Below, piece after piece: positions 52,329 through 60,022 of a DNA stretch of 64,000 bases. Source of the stretch: Bacillota bacterium (GTDB lineage: Bacteria; Bacillota; Clostridia; Clostridiales; Clostridiaceae); contig JAUZPI010000012.1 in the NCBI GenBank assembly GCA_030706015.1, forward strand, positions 8,727-72,726, written 5' to 3'. The translations under genes were made by a program, and so were the position numbers. The notes under the pieces are model-generated. The model was not told the origin of the DNA and made no database searches. It saw only the letters and a program-made list of their open reading frames with translations. Numbering within the stretch: the first letter of the stretch is position 1; each line of letters opens with the position of its first letter.

Positions 52329-53324
52329 TTAGCAATTTTCATCCAGTAGCTTGGCCCAAGTTTGTCCGCCCACTACTCCATCGGCAGCTAACCCATGGGA
52401 ATTTTGCCAGCTTTGAACTTTTTCTCTTGTTCCATTTCCAAATATGCCGTCAATATTACCTCCTACCCTAAACTGAATATACCTAGTGGCGTATTCATAA
52501 TGAGGATAGGGAATACCATCTATTGGTCTGCTTAAAATTTGATCTGCTGCTGCAGTTGTATTAGGTCCCCAAATTCCATCTACGGCTAACCCCATTGCGC
52601 TTTGAAACTCTTTAATTGCAGAGTTAGTTTGCGGACCTTCTAAGCCATCTACCATTAAACCTTTCTTTAATAGAGTATTTAACTGCTGCTGAATTGTTCT
52701 GATTGTATTATTCCCACCGGTTGCTGCTGTTTCTTGCATAGCATCATCATTAGTGCTTGTATTCCCTATATAAATACCCTCATCGAACTGGTCAAGGTCG
52801 CAATCTCCATTTATTCCAGCAACACTTCCATGTTCTGAATATTGCCATCCTACCATGTTTGGCACAGAAGGTTGATTTGTTCCATAATCTGCAATCCAGA
52901 TTGGAATGTCGGTAATAGTACTGAGGTTTATGTATTCATTTAAAAAAGAAGTATAGGTATAAAGTAAACATTCCTTTCCCTGTCCCTTCATAAGATCAAA
53001 GAAAGTCCTAACGTTATTAGTAATTTGCTGTGGGCTTTGTCCTAAATCCACTTCACAATCAATAGCATATTTGCAATCTACAGAAAGTCCAGCAGTGGCA
53101 TTTATCAAATTATTTACTTCATCCTGCATTGCGTTGGCTCTTAAAAAGTGATAAAATCCTACCTTTAAACCTACTGATTTTGCTTGGTTGTAGTAATCTT
53201 TAAGTGTATCTGCTACATAAGTTTTTCCTTCGGTGGCTTTTATATAAACAATTTCTACACCACTGTTTTTTACTTCTTGAAAATTCACGTTCCCTTGATA
53301 TGGTGAAATATCTATTCCTTTCAT
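52329..53324 (-). CDS. GH25 lysozyme with two peptidoglycan-binding domains
   Basis: An N-acetylmuramidase of about 331 aa. The GH25 barrel opens KGIDISPYQGNVNF (first catalytic Asp) and contains YIKATEG and KYAIDCEVDLG (catalytic Asp/Glu pair); WIADYG and VGWQYSEHG close it. Residues about 205-268 and 275-331 are two PG_binding_1 modules (GLMVDGLEGPQTNSAIKEFQ and GNIDGIFGNGTREKVQSWQ). No signal peptide, so export would need a holin, autolysin release or a non-classical route; it resembles clostridial autolysins and phage endolysins. AAGGAGGG precedes the ATG. Confidence 0.93.
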   Translation of the reverse strand: MKGIDISPYQGNVNFQEVKNSGVEIVYIKATEGKTYVADTLKDYYNQAKSVGLKVGFYHFLRANAMQDEVNNLINATAGLSVDCKYAIDCEVDLGQSPQQITNNVRTFFDLMKGQGKECLLYTYTSFLNEYINLSTITDIPIWIADYGTNQPSVPNMVGWQYSEHGSVAGINGDCDLDQFDEGIYIGNTSTNDDAMQETAATGGNNTIRTIQQQLNTLLKKGLMVDGLEGPQTNSAIKEFQSAMGLAVDGIWGPNTTAAADQILSRPIDGIPYPHYEYATRYIQFRVGGNIDGIFGNGTREKVQSWQNSHGLAADGVVGGQTWAKLLDENC

Positions 53325-53398
53325 TAAAATCCCTCCTTATTATGTATATTTCTACATTTATAGTAATATTCCTTCATTTACTTCAAATTGTATATAGC

Positions 53399-53442
53399 AA
53401 AAGTACTTAACTAAAGTATTTAATCTTCAGTTAAGCGCTTTT
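53399..53442. terminator. Terminator at the end of the nitrogenase-like operon
   Basis: Inverted repeat AAAAGTACTTAACT / AGTTAAGCGCTTTT with a 16-nt loop, 6 nt after the nifX-like stop; on the minus strand it ends in a T-rich run. Confidence 0.7.
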
Positions 53443-53447
53443 AATGT

Positions 53448-53930
53448 TTATTTTAAAGTTTTTGTCCTTTTAAAATAGATATATAATTTTGATATAGCTT
53501 TTTCGATTAATCCGTCATTTTCAAAAGCCTGTACTCCACTAAAGGTTAATAATTTGCCAACTCTATTACCAATGTTGCTTATTAGAACCGCGTCATATAC
53601 TGAAAGCAAATTTATCTTGGCAATTAATTCGGAATTATCTAGACTTCCAGAACCGCAGCCTCCTCCAGAGTCACAACCTCCCCCAAAACTCGAACCAGAA
53701 CCACAAACTGCATTACTACTGCATCCTGTATTACAATCATTAACAGATACCGGCTGTAAACTTATTTTATTACTTTCTTTTTTTATATCTTTAGGTTTAA
53801 TATCAATTGTGTCAATATTTTTGTAACTACCATCTTCGAAAAGTTCAAGTATATAAAATTTAGTTCCACTTCCAAAGTGCTGATCTATAAATTTTCCGTC
53901 GCTGCTTCCTACGGCGATTTTAATTGACAT
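53448..53930 (-). CDS. NifX/NafY-type cofactor-binding protein with a Cys-rich insert
   Basis: A 160-aa protein of the dinitrogenase FeMo-cofactor biosynthesis (Nif3-X type) fold. IKIAVGSSDGKFIDQHFGSGTKFYILE is the canonical first half and YDAVLISNIGNRVGKLLTFSGVQAFE the second. Between them lies an unusual stretch, residues 62-98, rich in Gly and Ser with five Cys (C66, C70, C76, C86, C92). Such inserts suggest metal or cluster carrying. Last gene of the operon, 29 nt after the MFS gene; strong AAAGGAGG site. Confidence 0.85.
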   Translation of the reverse strand: MSIKIAVGSSDGKFIDQHFGSGTKFYILELFEDGSYKNIDTIDIKPKDIKKESNKISLQPVSVNDCNTGCSSNAVCGSGSSFGGGCDSGGGCGSGSLDNSELIAKINLLSVYDAVLISNIGNRVGKLLTFSGVQAFENDGLIEKAISKLYIYFKRTKTLK

Positions 53931-53959
53931 AGTAATTCCTCCTTTAATTTTTACTGCAT

Positions 53960-55237
53960 TTATTTCTTTTCAATTTGCTTTTTATTTGTTGATATGAATA
54001 ATATTAACAAAACGGTTGATAATCCAATGATTATAAAACACTCATTTGGACCTAAATGTTCGTCTATAATTCCGGTGAAAAGATTACCAATCGGCGTAGT
54101 CCCCATTAATACCAAACTATATAAACTCATTGCTCTACCTCTAAATTCATCAACTGAATTTAGTTGTATTATTGAATTAATACTAGCCATAAGAATCATA
54201 CTAAATGCACCAATGCCGGCAACAGTGATAAATGATAGATAATAATTATGGAATATCCCTGTTAATGCTAAAAACATTCCTAGGAGTACTCCAAATTTTA
54301 TAATTGAGTTACTTTCAATTTTATAACCTTTTTTTGAAGTAAAATAGACAGAACCAAACAGTGAGCCAACACCCATTGCAGAAAGCAGTAAGCTATATCC
54401 ACCAACCTCCTTATGCAATGATTCTTTTACAAAAACCGGTATAATGATATCACTATTCATTGCAATGGTACCTATTATTAACATGGATAAAACTGCATTA
54501 GCTAAAATTTTATTAGAAAACACATATTTTAATCCAGCTATTATTTCGTAAAAAATATTACTTTCTTTTTTTCTTACAACAACAGAATAAGTTTTTATTT
54601 TTAATAGTCCAATCAATACAGCGATAAAACTTAAACCATTAATAAAAAAACACATTTCTGCCCCAAAATAAGACAAAATTATAGCTGCACAGGTGGGGCC
54701 AATAATTCTGGCCACATTAGCTATAGTAGAATTCAACCCTATGGCGCTTACTAAGGCATCTTTACCAACTAACTCAATAAAAAATGACTGTCTTGTTGGC
54801 ATATCAAAGGTATTTGCAACTCCTAAAACTGCTGCTAATATGAGTATATGCCAATATCTTACATGACCAGACCACAATAATATAGCTAAAGCAAATGCCT
54901 GAATCATTTGTACGGATTGTGTAATAATCAAAAACTTCTTTTTAGGAAATCTATCTGCAAGAACCCCTGCAAGTAAAGATAACAATAGCAGCGGCGTAAA
55001 TTGAAAAACTCCTACTAGTCCTAAAATAAAGGGTGATTTAGTTAATTGATATATTACCCATTGCTGAGCAGTTTTTTGAATCCAAGTCCCCATTAGTGAC
55101 ACAAGCTGCCCAAATAAAAAATATCTATAATTTGAATATTTTAATGCAGGAAATTTAGTTATTATTTTATCTTTTATAGAAATAATTATTGGTTCATCGT
55201 TAACAACAACAATATTTTCTTTATTTATGCTATTCAT
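53960..55237 (-). CDS. MFS exporter (EntS/MFS_3-like)
   Basis: A 425-aa permease with about twelve TMs. The motif A version LAGVLADRFPKKKFLII after TM2 and NTFDMPTRQSFFIELVG are characteristic of the MFS_3 group that includes the enterobactin exporter EntS. The repeat of the motif after TM8 (SLFGSVYFTSKKGYK) is weak. Being inside the nitrogenase-like operon (28 nt after the radical SAM gene), it may export the pathway's product or import its substrate. Confidence 0.88.
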   Translation of the reverse strand: MNSINKENIVVVNDEPIIISIKDKIITKFPALKYSNYRYFLFGQLVSLMGTWIQKTAQQWVIYQLTKSPFILGLVGVFQFTPLLLLSLLAGVLADRFPKKKFLIITQSVQMIQAFALAILLWSGHVRYWHILILAAVLGVANTFDMPTRQSFFIELVGKDALVSAIGLNSTIANVARIIGPTCAAIILSYFGAEMCFFINGLSFIAVLIGLLKIKTYSVVVRKKESNIFYEIIAGLKYVFSNKILANAVLSMLIIGTIAMNSDIIIPVFVKESLHKEVGGYSLLLSAMGVGSLFGSVYFTSKKGYKIESNSIIKFGVLLGMFLALTGIFHNYYLSFITVAGIGAFSMILMASINSIIQLNSVDEFRGRAMSLYSLVLMGTTPIGNLFTGIIDEHLGPNECFIIIGLSTVLLILFISTNKKQIEKK

Positions 55238-55265
55238 CTTTTAGAATAGTTCCTTTCACGCTTTA

Positions 55266-55637
55266 CTATTTAACTTCTTTCCTAATTTTAAAATTCACAC
55301 CAAGATCCTGTGCGGTTCTTTTACATATCTCAATATCTTCTACAGGAAGGCAATCAACAACAGATAGCTGTACATCATTTACATATTGCTTACATCTTTT
55401 GGTGAAATCTAAAATCGCCGAATAGGCCTCTAATCCACAAAATACAATTTCTTTGTATATCTTTAGATCCTTTGAGTATATTTCATTAATGATTTCCTCT
55501 GAAGTAGGATCTTTTTCTAACCATAAATCATGCATAAAAGCACCTTCACGATTTCTTACGCAGAAGCTACAAGCATTGTGGCATTTATTAGTTACATTTA
55601 CATATAAACTATTTTCTAACTGATAAGTAATAGTCAT
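55266..55637 (-). CDS. Radical SAM protein with apparent internal deletion (TatD-associated type)
   Basis: About 123 aa from the ATG at 55637, which has an AGGGAG site; the frame is open seven codons further. MTITYQLENSLYVNVTNKCHNACSFCVRNREG carries the CxxxCxxC cluster motif and matches the start of the TatD-linked radical SAM family (about 200 aa). The C-terminal part EAYSAILDFTKRCKQYVNDVQLSVVDCLP...NFKIRKEV matches that family's end. The middle is missing: EIVFCG, normally followed by GEP and a roughly 70-residue barrel section, runs straight into LEAY, in frame. Function is doubtful or changed. It lies between the MFS gene and the K-like subunit. Confidence 0.78.
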   Translation of the reverse strand: MTITYQLENSLYVNVTNKCHNACSFCVRNREGAFMHDLWLEKDPTSEEIINEIYSKDLKIYKEIVFCGLEAYSAILDFTKRCKQYVNDVQLSVVDCLPVEDIEICKRTAQDLGVNFKIRKEVK

Positions 55638-55688
55638 ATTTAATTCTCCCTTCTTCAAGGTTTGCTAAAAAACATATATTACAATATT

Positions 55689-57020
55689 TTACCTTACAGT
55701 TCCTTCTACAACCTTAGAATAAATATCTTCTACAAGATTTAATCCTCCGTCATATCCAACATAAGTTTTATTAACAACTATTTTATGATTTATTGGTAAG
55801 CTCACATAAAGTAAAATACCCTTTATTTCGTCTGCTAATGACTTTTCCCATGAACTACCTAAAATTAAGGTACCCTTTGGCTTATGGTATCTTTCTAATA
55901 TTTCTGTATGAATTTTTCCACCGTCATTTTCAAAACTTACTTTTACTTCAAAATCTTCTGATAGATTTTTAAATTCTTTTTCTATGAAATCTAAATATTT
56001 CTCACTTGGATTTTCTATCACATATTGTACATTAGGGGTTAAACCTAATTCATTAACTAAAAACCTGGTAATTCCTAAAGAGTAAATAGAATCCGCTATG
56101 GTATAAAACTTATTAGGAAATGTACATCTGTTTTCTGTTAAAAAATCAATTGTACTTTGTAGATAATCATAGAACCTTTCCTCTTCTTCTTTTATAAACT
56201 TATCAATCTTTTGTTTTTCTAGCTTTGCAAAGGTACCTACAGTTTGTAAAAACCTACTTGTTTCTACTGCACCTATGGGTAAAGTGGGATAATGCAAATA
56301 AGGGGTTCCGTACTTGTTTTCAAGGAACTTTGCTATATCTAAGCCTGCCCATGGAGATATAACTAAATTAAATTCTGCATTGGGTATTTCTCTCCATTCT
56401 TCTATCCCTTTTGAGTAATGCCCAAATAGGATGTTTACATCTAGTCCTATTTTTTCTAATAAAGTTCTTATTGCTTCTAAGTCTGCTCTCCAATATGTGT
56501 CTTGATAGGGTAATACTGAAAATACATTCACTAATCCTTTTCTTATATTGGGCTTCACATTACCAACTAATTGATTTACTATTGATTTAATAACCAGTTC
56601 ATGACCTTTATAGTTACTTCCGCTAAAACCACCTGTAGCAACATTAGCAATTGGAATTCCCTGCTGTCTATATTCTGATACTACTTGATCAACATCATCT
56701 CCTACAATATCTGCTGTACAGCCAGTTAAAACTACAAATATATCTCCTTTCATAACCTTTAGTGCTCCGTCTATAGTATCCTTAAGTTTATCTTCTCCTC
56801 CAAAAACAACTTCTTTTTCTGAGGAATTTGTTGAAGGTATTGCACTGCCGCCAGCATATCCTTGACCTTGATAACCTGAATGAGTAACTAAGGCTTGATA
56901 CATTTTTGAGCTGCATCCTGGTCCTGCGTGGGTAATTGGTATAGCATTTTTAATTGCGAGAACTGTCTGCTGTGCACCTAATGCACATACATATCTCGGT
57001 TGTTCTATTATATTACTCAT
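55689..57020 (-). CDS. Nitrogenase component 1 beta-like subunit (NifK-like)
   Basis: A 443-aa protein of the nitrogenase component 1 superfamily. It keeps the three cysteines of the beta half of the P-cluster: C12 (RYVCALGAQQ), C36 (HAGPGCSSKM) and C101 (LTGCTADIVGDD), with the spacing seen in NifK. VVFGGEDKLKDTI is the superfamily signature. Shorter than NifK (about 520), lacking its N-terminal extension. It begins 3 nt after the D-like gene ends, so the two form one complex. Not close enough to NifK, VnfK or AnfK to suggest N2 reduction. Confidence 0.87.
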   Translation of the reverse strand: MSNIIEQPRYVCALGAQQTVLAIKNAIPITHAGPGCSSKMYQALVTHSGYQGQGYAGGSAIPSTNSSEKEVVFGGEDKLKDTIDGALKVMKGDIFVVLTGCTADIVGDDVDQVVSEYRQQGIPIANVATGGFSGSNYKGHELVIKSIVNQLVGNVKPNIRKGLVNVFSVLPYQDTYWRADLEAIRTLLEKIGLDVNILFGHYSKGIEEWREIPNAEFNLVISPWAGLDIAKFLENKYGTPYLHYPTLPIGAVETSRFLQTVGTFAKLEKQKIDKFIKEEEERFYDYLQSTIDFLTENRCTFPNKFYTIADSIYSLGITRFLVNELGLTPNVQYVIENPSEKYLDFIEKEFKNLSEDFEVKVSFENDGGKIHTEILERYHKPKGTLILGSSWEKSLADEIKGILLYVSLPINHKIVVNKTYVGYDGGLNLVEDIYSKVVEGTVR

Positions 57021-57023
57021 TTG

Positions 57024-58487
57024 TTAGTTACCTCCTTGAAAATAGAATGGACTCTGATTATACCACCAATCGGTATATGGGAATTTTGCATGTTTTGCAA
57101 TATTTCTTATTAAATTTTTGGTTTGTATAGCTTGAAGTAGTCTTTCGCCTGTTTCTAGAACACCTTCGTAACCCACACCTATATTGGCATCTCCAGTCAT
57201 AACAGTTGGAATACCAAGCTTTGTTCCTATTCCTGCTATATTACCATGTCTAACAATTAAAAGATCTGGATTTAATCGTCTTAAAATATTTATAATTTGA
57301 TGTGGCTGCTTATTACATACGTTGTAATGCTTAATATCTCCATGAGCTTCTATAACATTATTTAAACTATTTAGTCTTTCATCGTCATTATCGAAATGTT
57401 GATCATGATGAAAACTAGTAGCACCAATAACTTCTAATCCTAAGTCATTGGTTATGGATATCATATTGTGAACATATGAAGCTCCAGCCAGAACATATAT
57501 TTTTTTCCCTTGAAGGCTCTCTCTTAGCTCTTCTAATTGTGGTTTTATTCTTTCTCTTTCAGATATAATTAGTTCTTCCACTTCTTTTTCTCTATTAGTT
57601 ATTTTTCCTATTTCCCTGAGCCATGCATCAGTCCATTTAAGTCCAAAGGGTGTTGGAGCTTTAACTTCTGGCACACCATATTCCTGTTCTAATACCTTTC
57701 CTGGATAAGTTCCTAGAGTTTCACAAACATGTGTGCTAGCCACTGCTTCTGACAATTTTTCTAATTGCTCAACTGAAGATAGCTGAATCACATAATTAGG
57801 TCTTAAACCTATTTTCGAGAAAAGTGAAGTGAATACATCTGTACCAGCAAAATTAAAAACATTAATAAGATCTTCTTGCTTTTTCTGTGGTGGTTTCACA
57901 ATTCTTCTTAAGACTGCATGGAAAGAAGCATCAAAGCCTGTTGTCCATATTTTTGATTTAAAGCCTTCGCAATAGACCCCAACAACAGGAATGCCTAATT
58001 CCTCTTCTTTATCATTAATTGCACTTTCTACATCGTCTCCTATAATTCCTGATGCACAGGATGTAGTTACAAAAATAACCTTAGGATTAAATCTTTTATA
58101 AGCTTCATTAATTGCAGCTTTTAATTTTTCAATACCGCCATAAACTGTATCCTTTTCTAACAAGTTAGTGCTTAATGCTTGAATATTAGTAGATTTAAGT
58201 CCTCGTGACTCTAATCGCCCTCTGTTCTCTGAATTAAAATTTGCAAAGTCTCCTGCACACCCTATTGGTCCATGGCTAACAACAGCTACATCTCTAATCT
58301 GAGCAACTTGATTAAAAGCTCTTTGTGCTGAGCAATCTCCGCATTGATTAAAAGAACCTTCTCGACATTTTAAAACACCTGTATTAGATCTTTCATTTAG
58401 GTCATTAGCGGAGCCATTATATGAAAGTAAAGACTTTAATCTTTTCTCCCGTATCTCCACTTCAGGACTTCTTAAATTAATTGCCAT
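57024..58487 (-). CDS. Nitrogenase component 1 alpha-like subunit (NifD-like)
   Basis: A 487-aa superfamily member. P-cluster cysteines C52 (CGDCSAQRAF), C77 (SHGPIGCAGD) and C144 (VTTSCASGIIGDD) match NifD C62, C88 and C154 in spacing. C255 (STHVCETLGTYPG) falls at the cofactor ligand Cys275. The NifD His442 position is Gly432 (GIPTVMTGDANIGVGYEG) and the Gln191/His195 region reads GFKSKIWTTGFD. Two further cysteines, C41 and C49, sit near C52. This is consistent with a P-cluster-bearing reductase with a different or differently bound active-site metal. It follows the M20 gene by 21 nt. Confidence 0.88.
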   Translation of the reverse strand: MAINLRSPEVEIREKRLKSLLSYNGSANDLNERSNTGVLKCREGSFNQCGDCSAQRAFNQVAQIRDVAVVSHGPIGCAGDFANFNSENRGRLESRGLKSTNIQALSTNLLEKDTVYGGIEKLKAAINEAYKRFNPKVIFVTTSCASGIIGDDVESAINDKEEELGIPVVGVYCEGFKSKIWTTGFDASFHAVLRRIVKPPQKKQEDLINVFNFAGTDVFTSLFSKIGLRPNYVIQLSSVEQLEKLSEAVASTHVCETLGTYPGKVLEQEYGVPEVKAPTPFGLKWTDAWLREIGKITNREKEVEELIISERERIKPQLEELRESLQGKKIYVLAGASYVHNMISITNDLGLEVIGATSFHHDQHFDNDDERLNSLNNVIEAHGDIKHYNVCNKQPHQIINILRRLNPDLLIVRHGNIAGIGTKLGIPTVMTGDANIGVGYEGVLETGERLLQAIQTKNLIRNIAKHAKFPYTDWWYNQSPFYFQGGN

Positions 58488-58508
58488 TTTTATACCTCCA
58501 TTTAAAAA

Positions 58509-59693
58509 TTAATTATTAATAAAATCTAAAGCGAATGCTGAAATAACATTTGTTCCAATCTCTAAACTATCTTCATCTGCTGCAAATTTAGGATTATGAT
58601 TAGGATAAATTGCGCCGATGCTTTCATTTTTTATACCTAATTTAAAATATATAGAAGGTACCTCCTTTGCATAATAAGCAAAATCGTCTGACCCTAATGA
58701 ATATCTGTCTGTCCATATTACATTTTCGCTGCCAATTACCTTTGAAGCAGCTTTAGCAAATTTTTCAGTAATTTCTTTATCATTTTCTACTGCATATACA
58801 CCTAATCCACCTTCTACATAGGCCTCAGCCTCTGAGGCATTAGCAATACCTACTGCTGTTCTTTTCACTCGATTAAATATATTTTCTACTTGTTCTGAAC
58901 TTGCAGAACGTATTGTTCCGGTTATAATAGCTTCTTCCGGTATAATATTTGATTTTTGACCAGCATGAAATGTGGTTACAGATAATACTGAAGGTATTAA
59001 TGAATCCACCTCTCTACTTATAATTGATTGAAGTGCTTCTACTACTCGGCAGCCTATTAATACAGGATCGATAGTTTGGTATGGGGCAGAACCATGGCCG
59101 CCTTTACCTTTAATATTTATAGTAAACCCTCCTGCAGCTGAAGCAATTACCCCATTTTTTATGCTTATTTGCCCTACGGATACTTCTGGGAATACATGAA
59201 CTCCTACAAAAGCATCTACTTTTGGATTTTTCAATGCTCCCCATTTATATATAGTTTTAAATCCTCCTTGACCATCCTCCTCTGCTGGTTGAAAAATAAA
59301 TTTTATGTTACCATTAATTTGTTCCTTAAAATGCTTAAGCACATATACTGCACCCAGCACAGTTGAGACATGTAAGTCATGACCACAGGCATGCATTACA
59401 TTTTTTACAGTTGATTTAAAGGGTAATTCAGTTTCTTCTTGTATTGGAAGAGCATCTATATCTGCTCTAATTCCTAAAGTTTTTCCCTGTTTTTCACCCC
59501 TAATTATTGCTATTACTCCAGTACTGTCTCCAAGTTGAGAATATTCAATATCATTTTCCTTTAAAAAATTCTTAATAACTTCTGAAGTATAGTACTCTTC
59601 ATTTGATAATTCGGGATGACTGTGAAGTTCTCTTCTTACTTCTAAAATCTTTGGAAAAATTTCTTTAGATAATTGCCTTATTTTGTTATACAT
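58509..59693 (-). CDS. M20-family amidohydrolase (N-acyl-amino-acid type)
   Basis: A 394-aa dinuclear-metal hydrolase of the M20D group (aminoacylases, IAA-conjugate hydrolases). LGIRADIDALPIQEET, MHACGHDLHVSTVLGA, FQPAEEDGQGG and SDDFAYY provide the family metal ligands and catalytic Glu. First gene of the nitrogenase-like operon, which implies it supplies or finishes the substrate or product, for example by releasing an amide or N-acyl group. AAGGTGGG precedes the ATG, and the shared attenuator lies 31-91 nt upstream. Confidence 0.9.
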   Translation of the reverse strand: MYNKIRQLSKEIFPKILEVRRELHSHPELSNEEYYTSEVIKNFLKENDIEYSQLGDSTGVIAIIRGEKQGKTLGIRADIDALPIQEETELPFKSTVKNVMHACGHDLHVSTVLGAVYVLKHFKEQINGNIKFIFQPAEEDGQGGFKTIYKWGALKNPKVDAFVGVHVFPEVSVGQISIKNGVIASAAGGFTINIKGKGGHGSAPYQTIDPVLIGCRVVEALQSIISREVDSLIPSVLSVTTFHAGQKSNIIPEEAIITGTIRSASSEQVENIFNRVKRTAVGIANASEAEAYVEGGLGVYAVENDKEITEKFAKAASKVIGSENVIWTDRYSLGSDDFAYYAKEVPSIYFKLGIKNESIGAIYPNHNPKFAADEDSLEIGTNVISAFALDFINN

Positions 59694-59723
59694 ATTATCC
59701 CACCTTCACGTATTTTATATAGT

Positions 59724-59784
59724 AAAAAAGGCCAGTAACAATCTCTTAAATGAGTTGTTCTGGCCTCCAGTTTGTCTGGTCAAC
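59724..59784 (-). promoter_or_regulatory. Conserved attenuator leader (copy 1), candidate riboswitch
   Basis: On the minus strand: core GTTGACCAGACAAACTGGAG, then a terminator hairpin (GGCCAGAACAA / TTGTTACTGGCC) and a U-run, 31 nt before the M20 start. The same arrangement recurs at 63455-63522. The core's GACCAG resembles the terminator's 5' arm and could compete for its 3' arm, an arrangement expected of an attenuator. No Rfam family was recognised. Confidence 0.7.
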
Positions 59785-59893
59785 GTTTCACAATATAAAA
59801 TTATGCTTTACATGTAAATACACTTAAATCAGAAATGTGTAGTTAGTATTTTTATTTCCTGTTAAGTCGATATGTTTTATAGTATTTATTGCT

Positions 59894-59922
59894 ATTATAA
59901 TATTATCAACATTAATTGTCAA
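59894..59922 (-). promoter_or_regulatory. Sigma-A promoter of the nitrogenase-like operon
   Basis: TTGACA at 59922-59917 and TATAAT at 59899-59894 with a 17-nt spacer: a full-consensus housekeeping promoter. Transcription would start near 59887, giving a leader of about 195 nt. Confidence 0.7.
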
Positions 59923-60022
59923 TATAACCTAAAATAATAACTATGTGAAAATACTATACAAAACTTCCTTGTGAATGGATGCTTATCACTTTCCTCAACT
60001 AGCAAGAAGGAGTTTTTTCATA

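Larger units (their letters stand above)
59694..60022. other. Promoter and leader region of the nitrogenase-like operon
   Basis: 329 bp between the Cu-operon end and the M20 gene. It contains the operon promoter (59894-59922), a roughly 195-nt leader with a TTTACATGTAAA palindrome (59807-59818), the shared attenuator (59724-59784), and an imperfect hairpin near 59959-60016 that may terminate the copper operon. Confidence 0.6.

Noticed and set aside
55689..58487. N2-fixing nitrogenase
   Set aside because: His442, Gln191 and His195 positions are not kept, and nifH, nifB, nifE and nifN are absent. A nitrogenase-like reductase is the safer call.
59724..59784. Leader as a known riboswitch (SAM, TPP, preQ1, purine, NiCo, Moco) or a kink-turn or ANTAR hairpin
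   Set aside because: None of the conserved sequences I know for those classes is present; the small hairpin has a 5-nt loop, not the ANTAR hexaloop, and the flanking GA/AG order is wrong for a kink-turn.
59807..59818. TTTACATGTAAA as a CopY-type copper operator
   Set aside because: The cop box needs two bases between TACA and TGTA; here there are none, it lies in the leader downstream of the promoter, and the copA leader has a different spacing.
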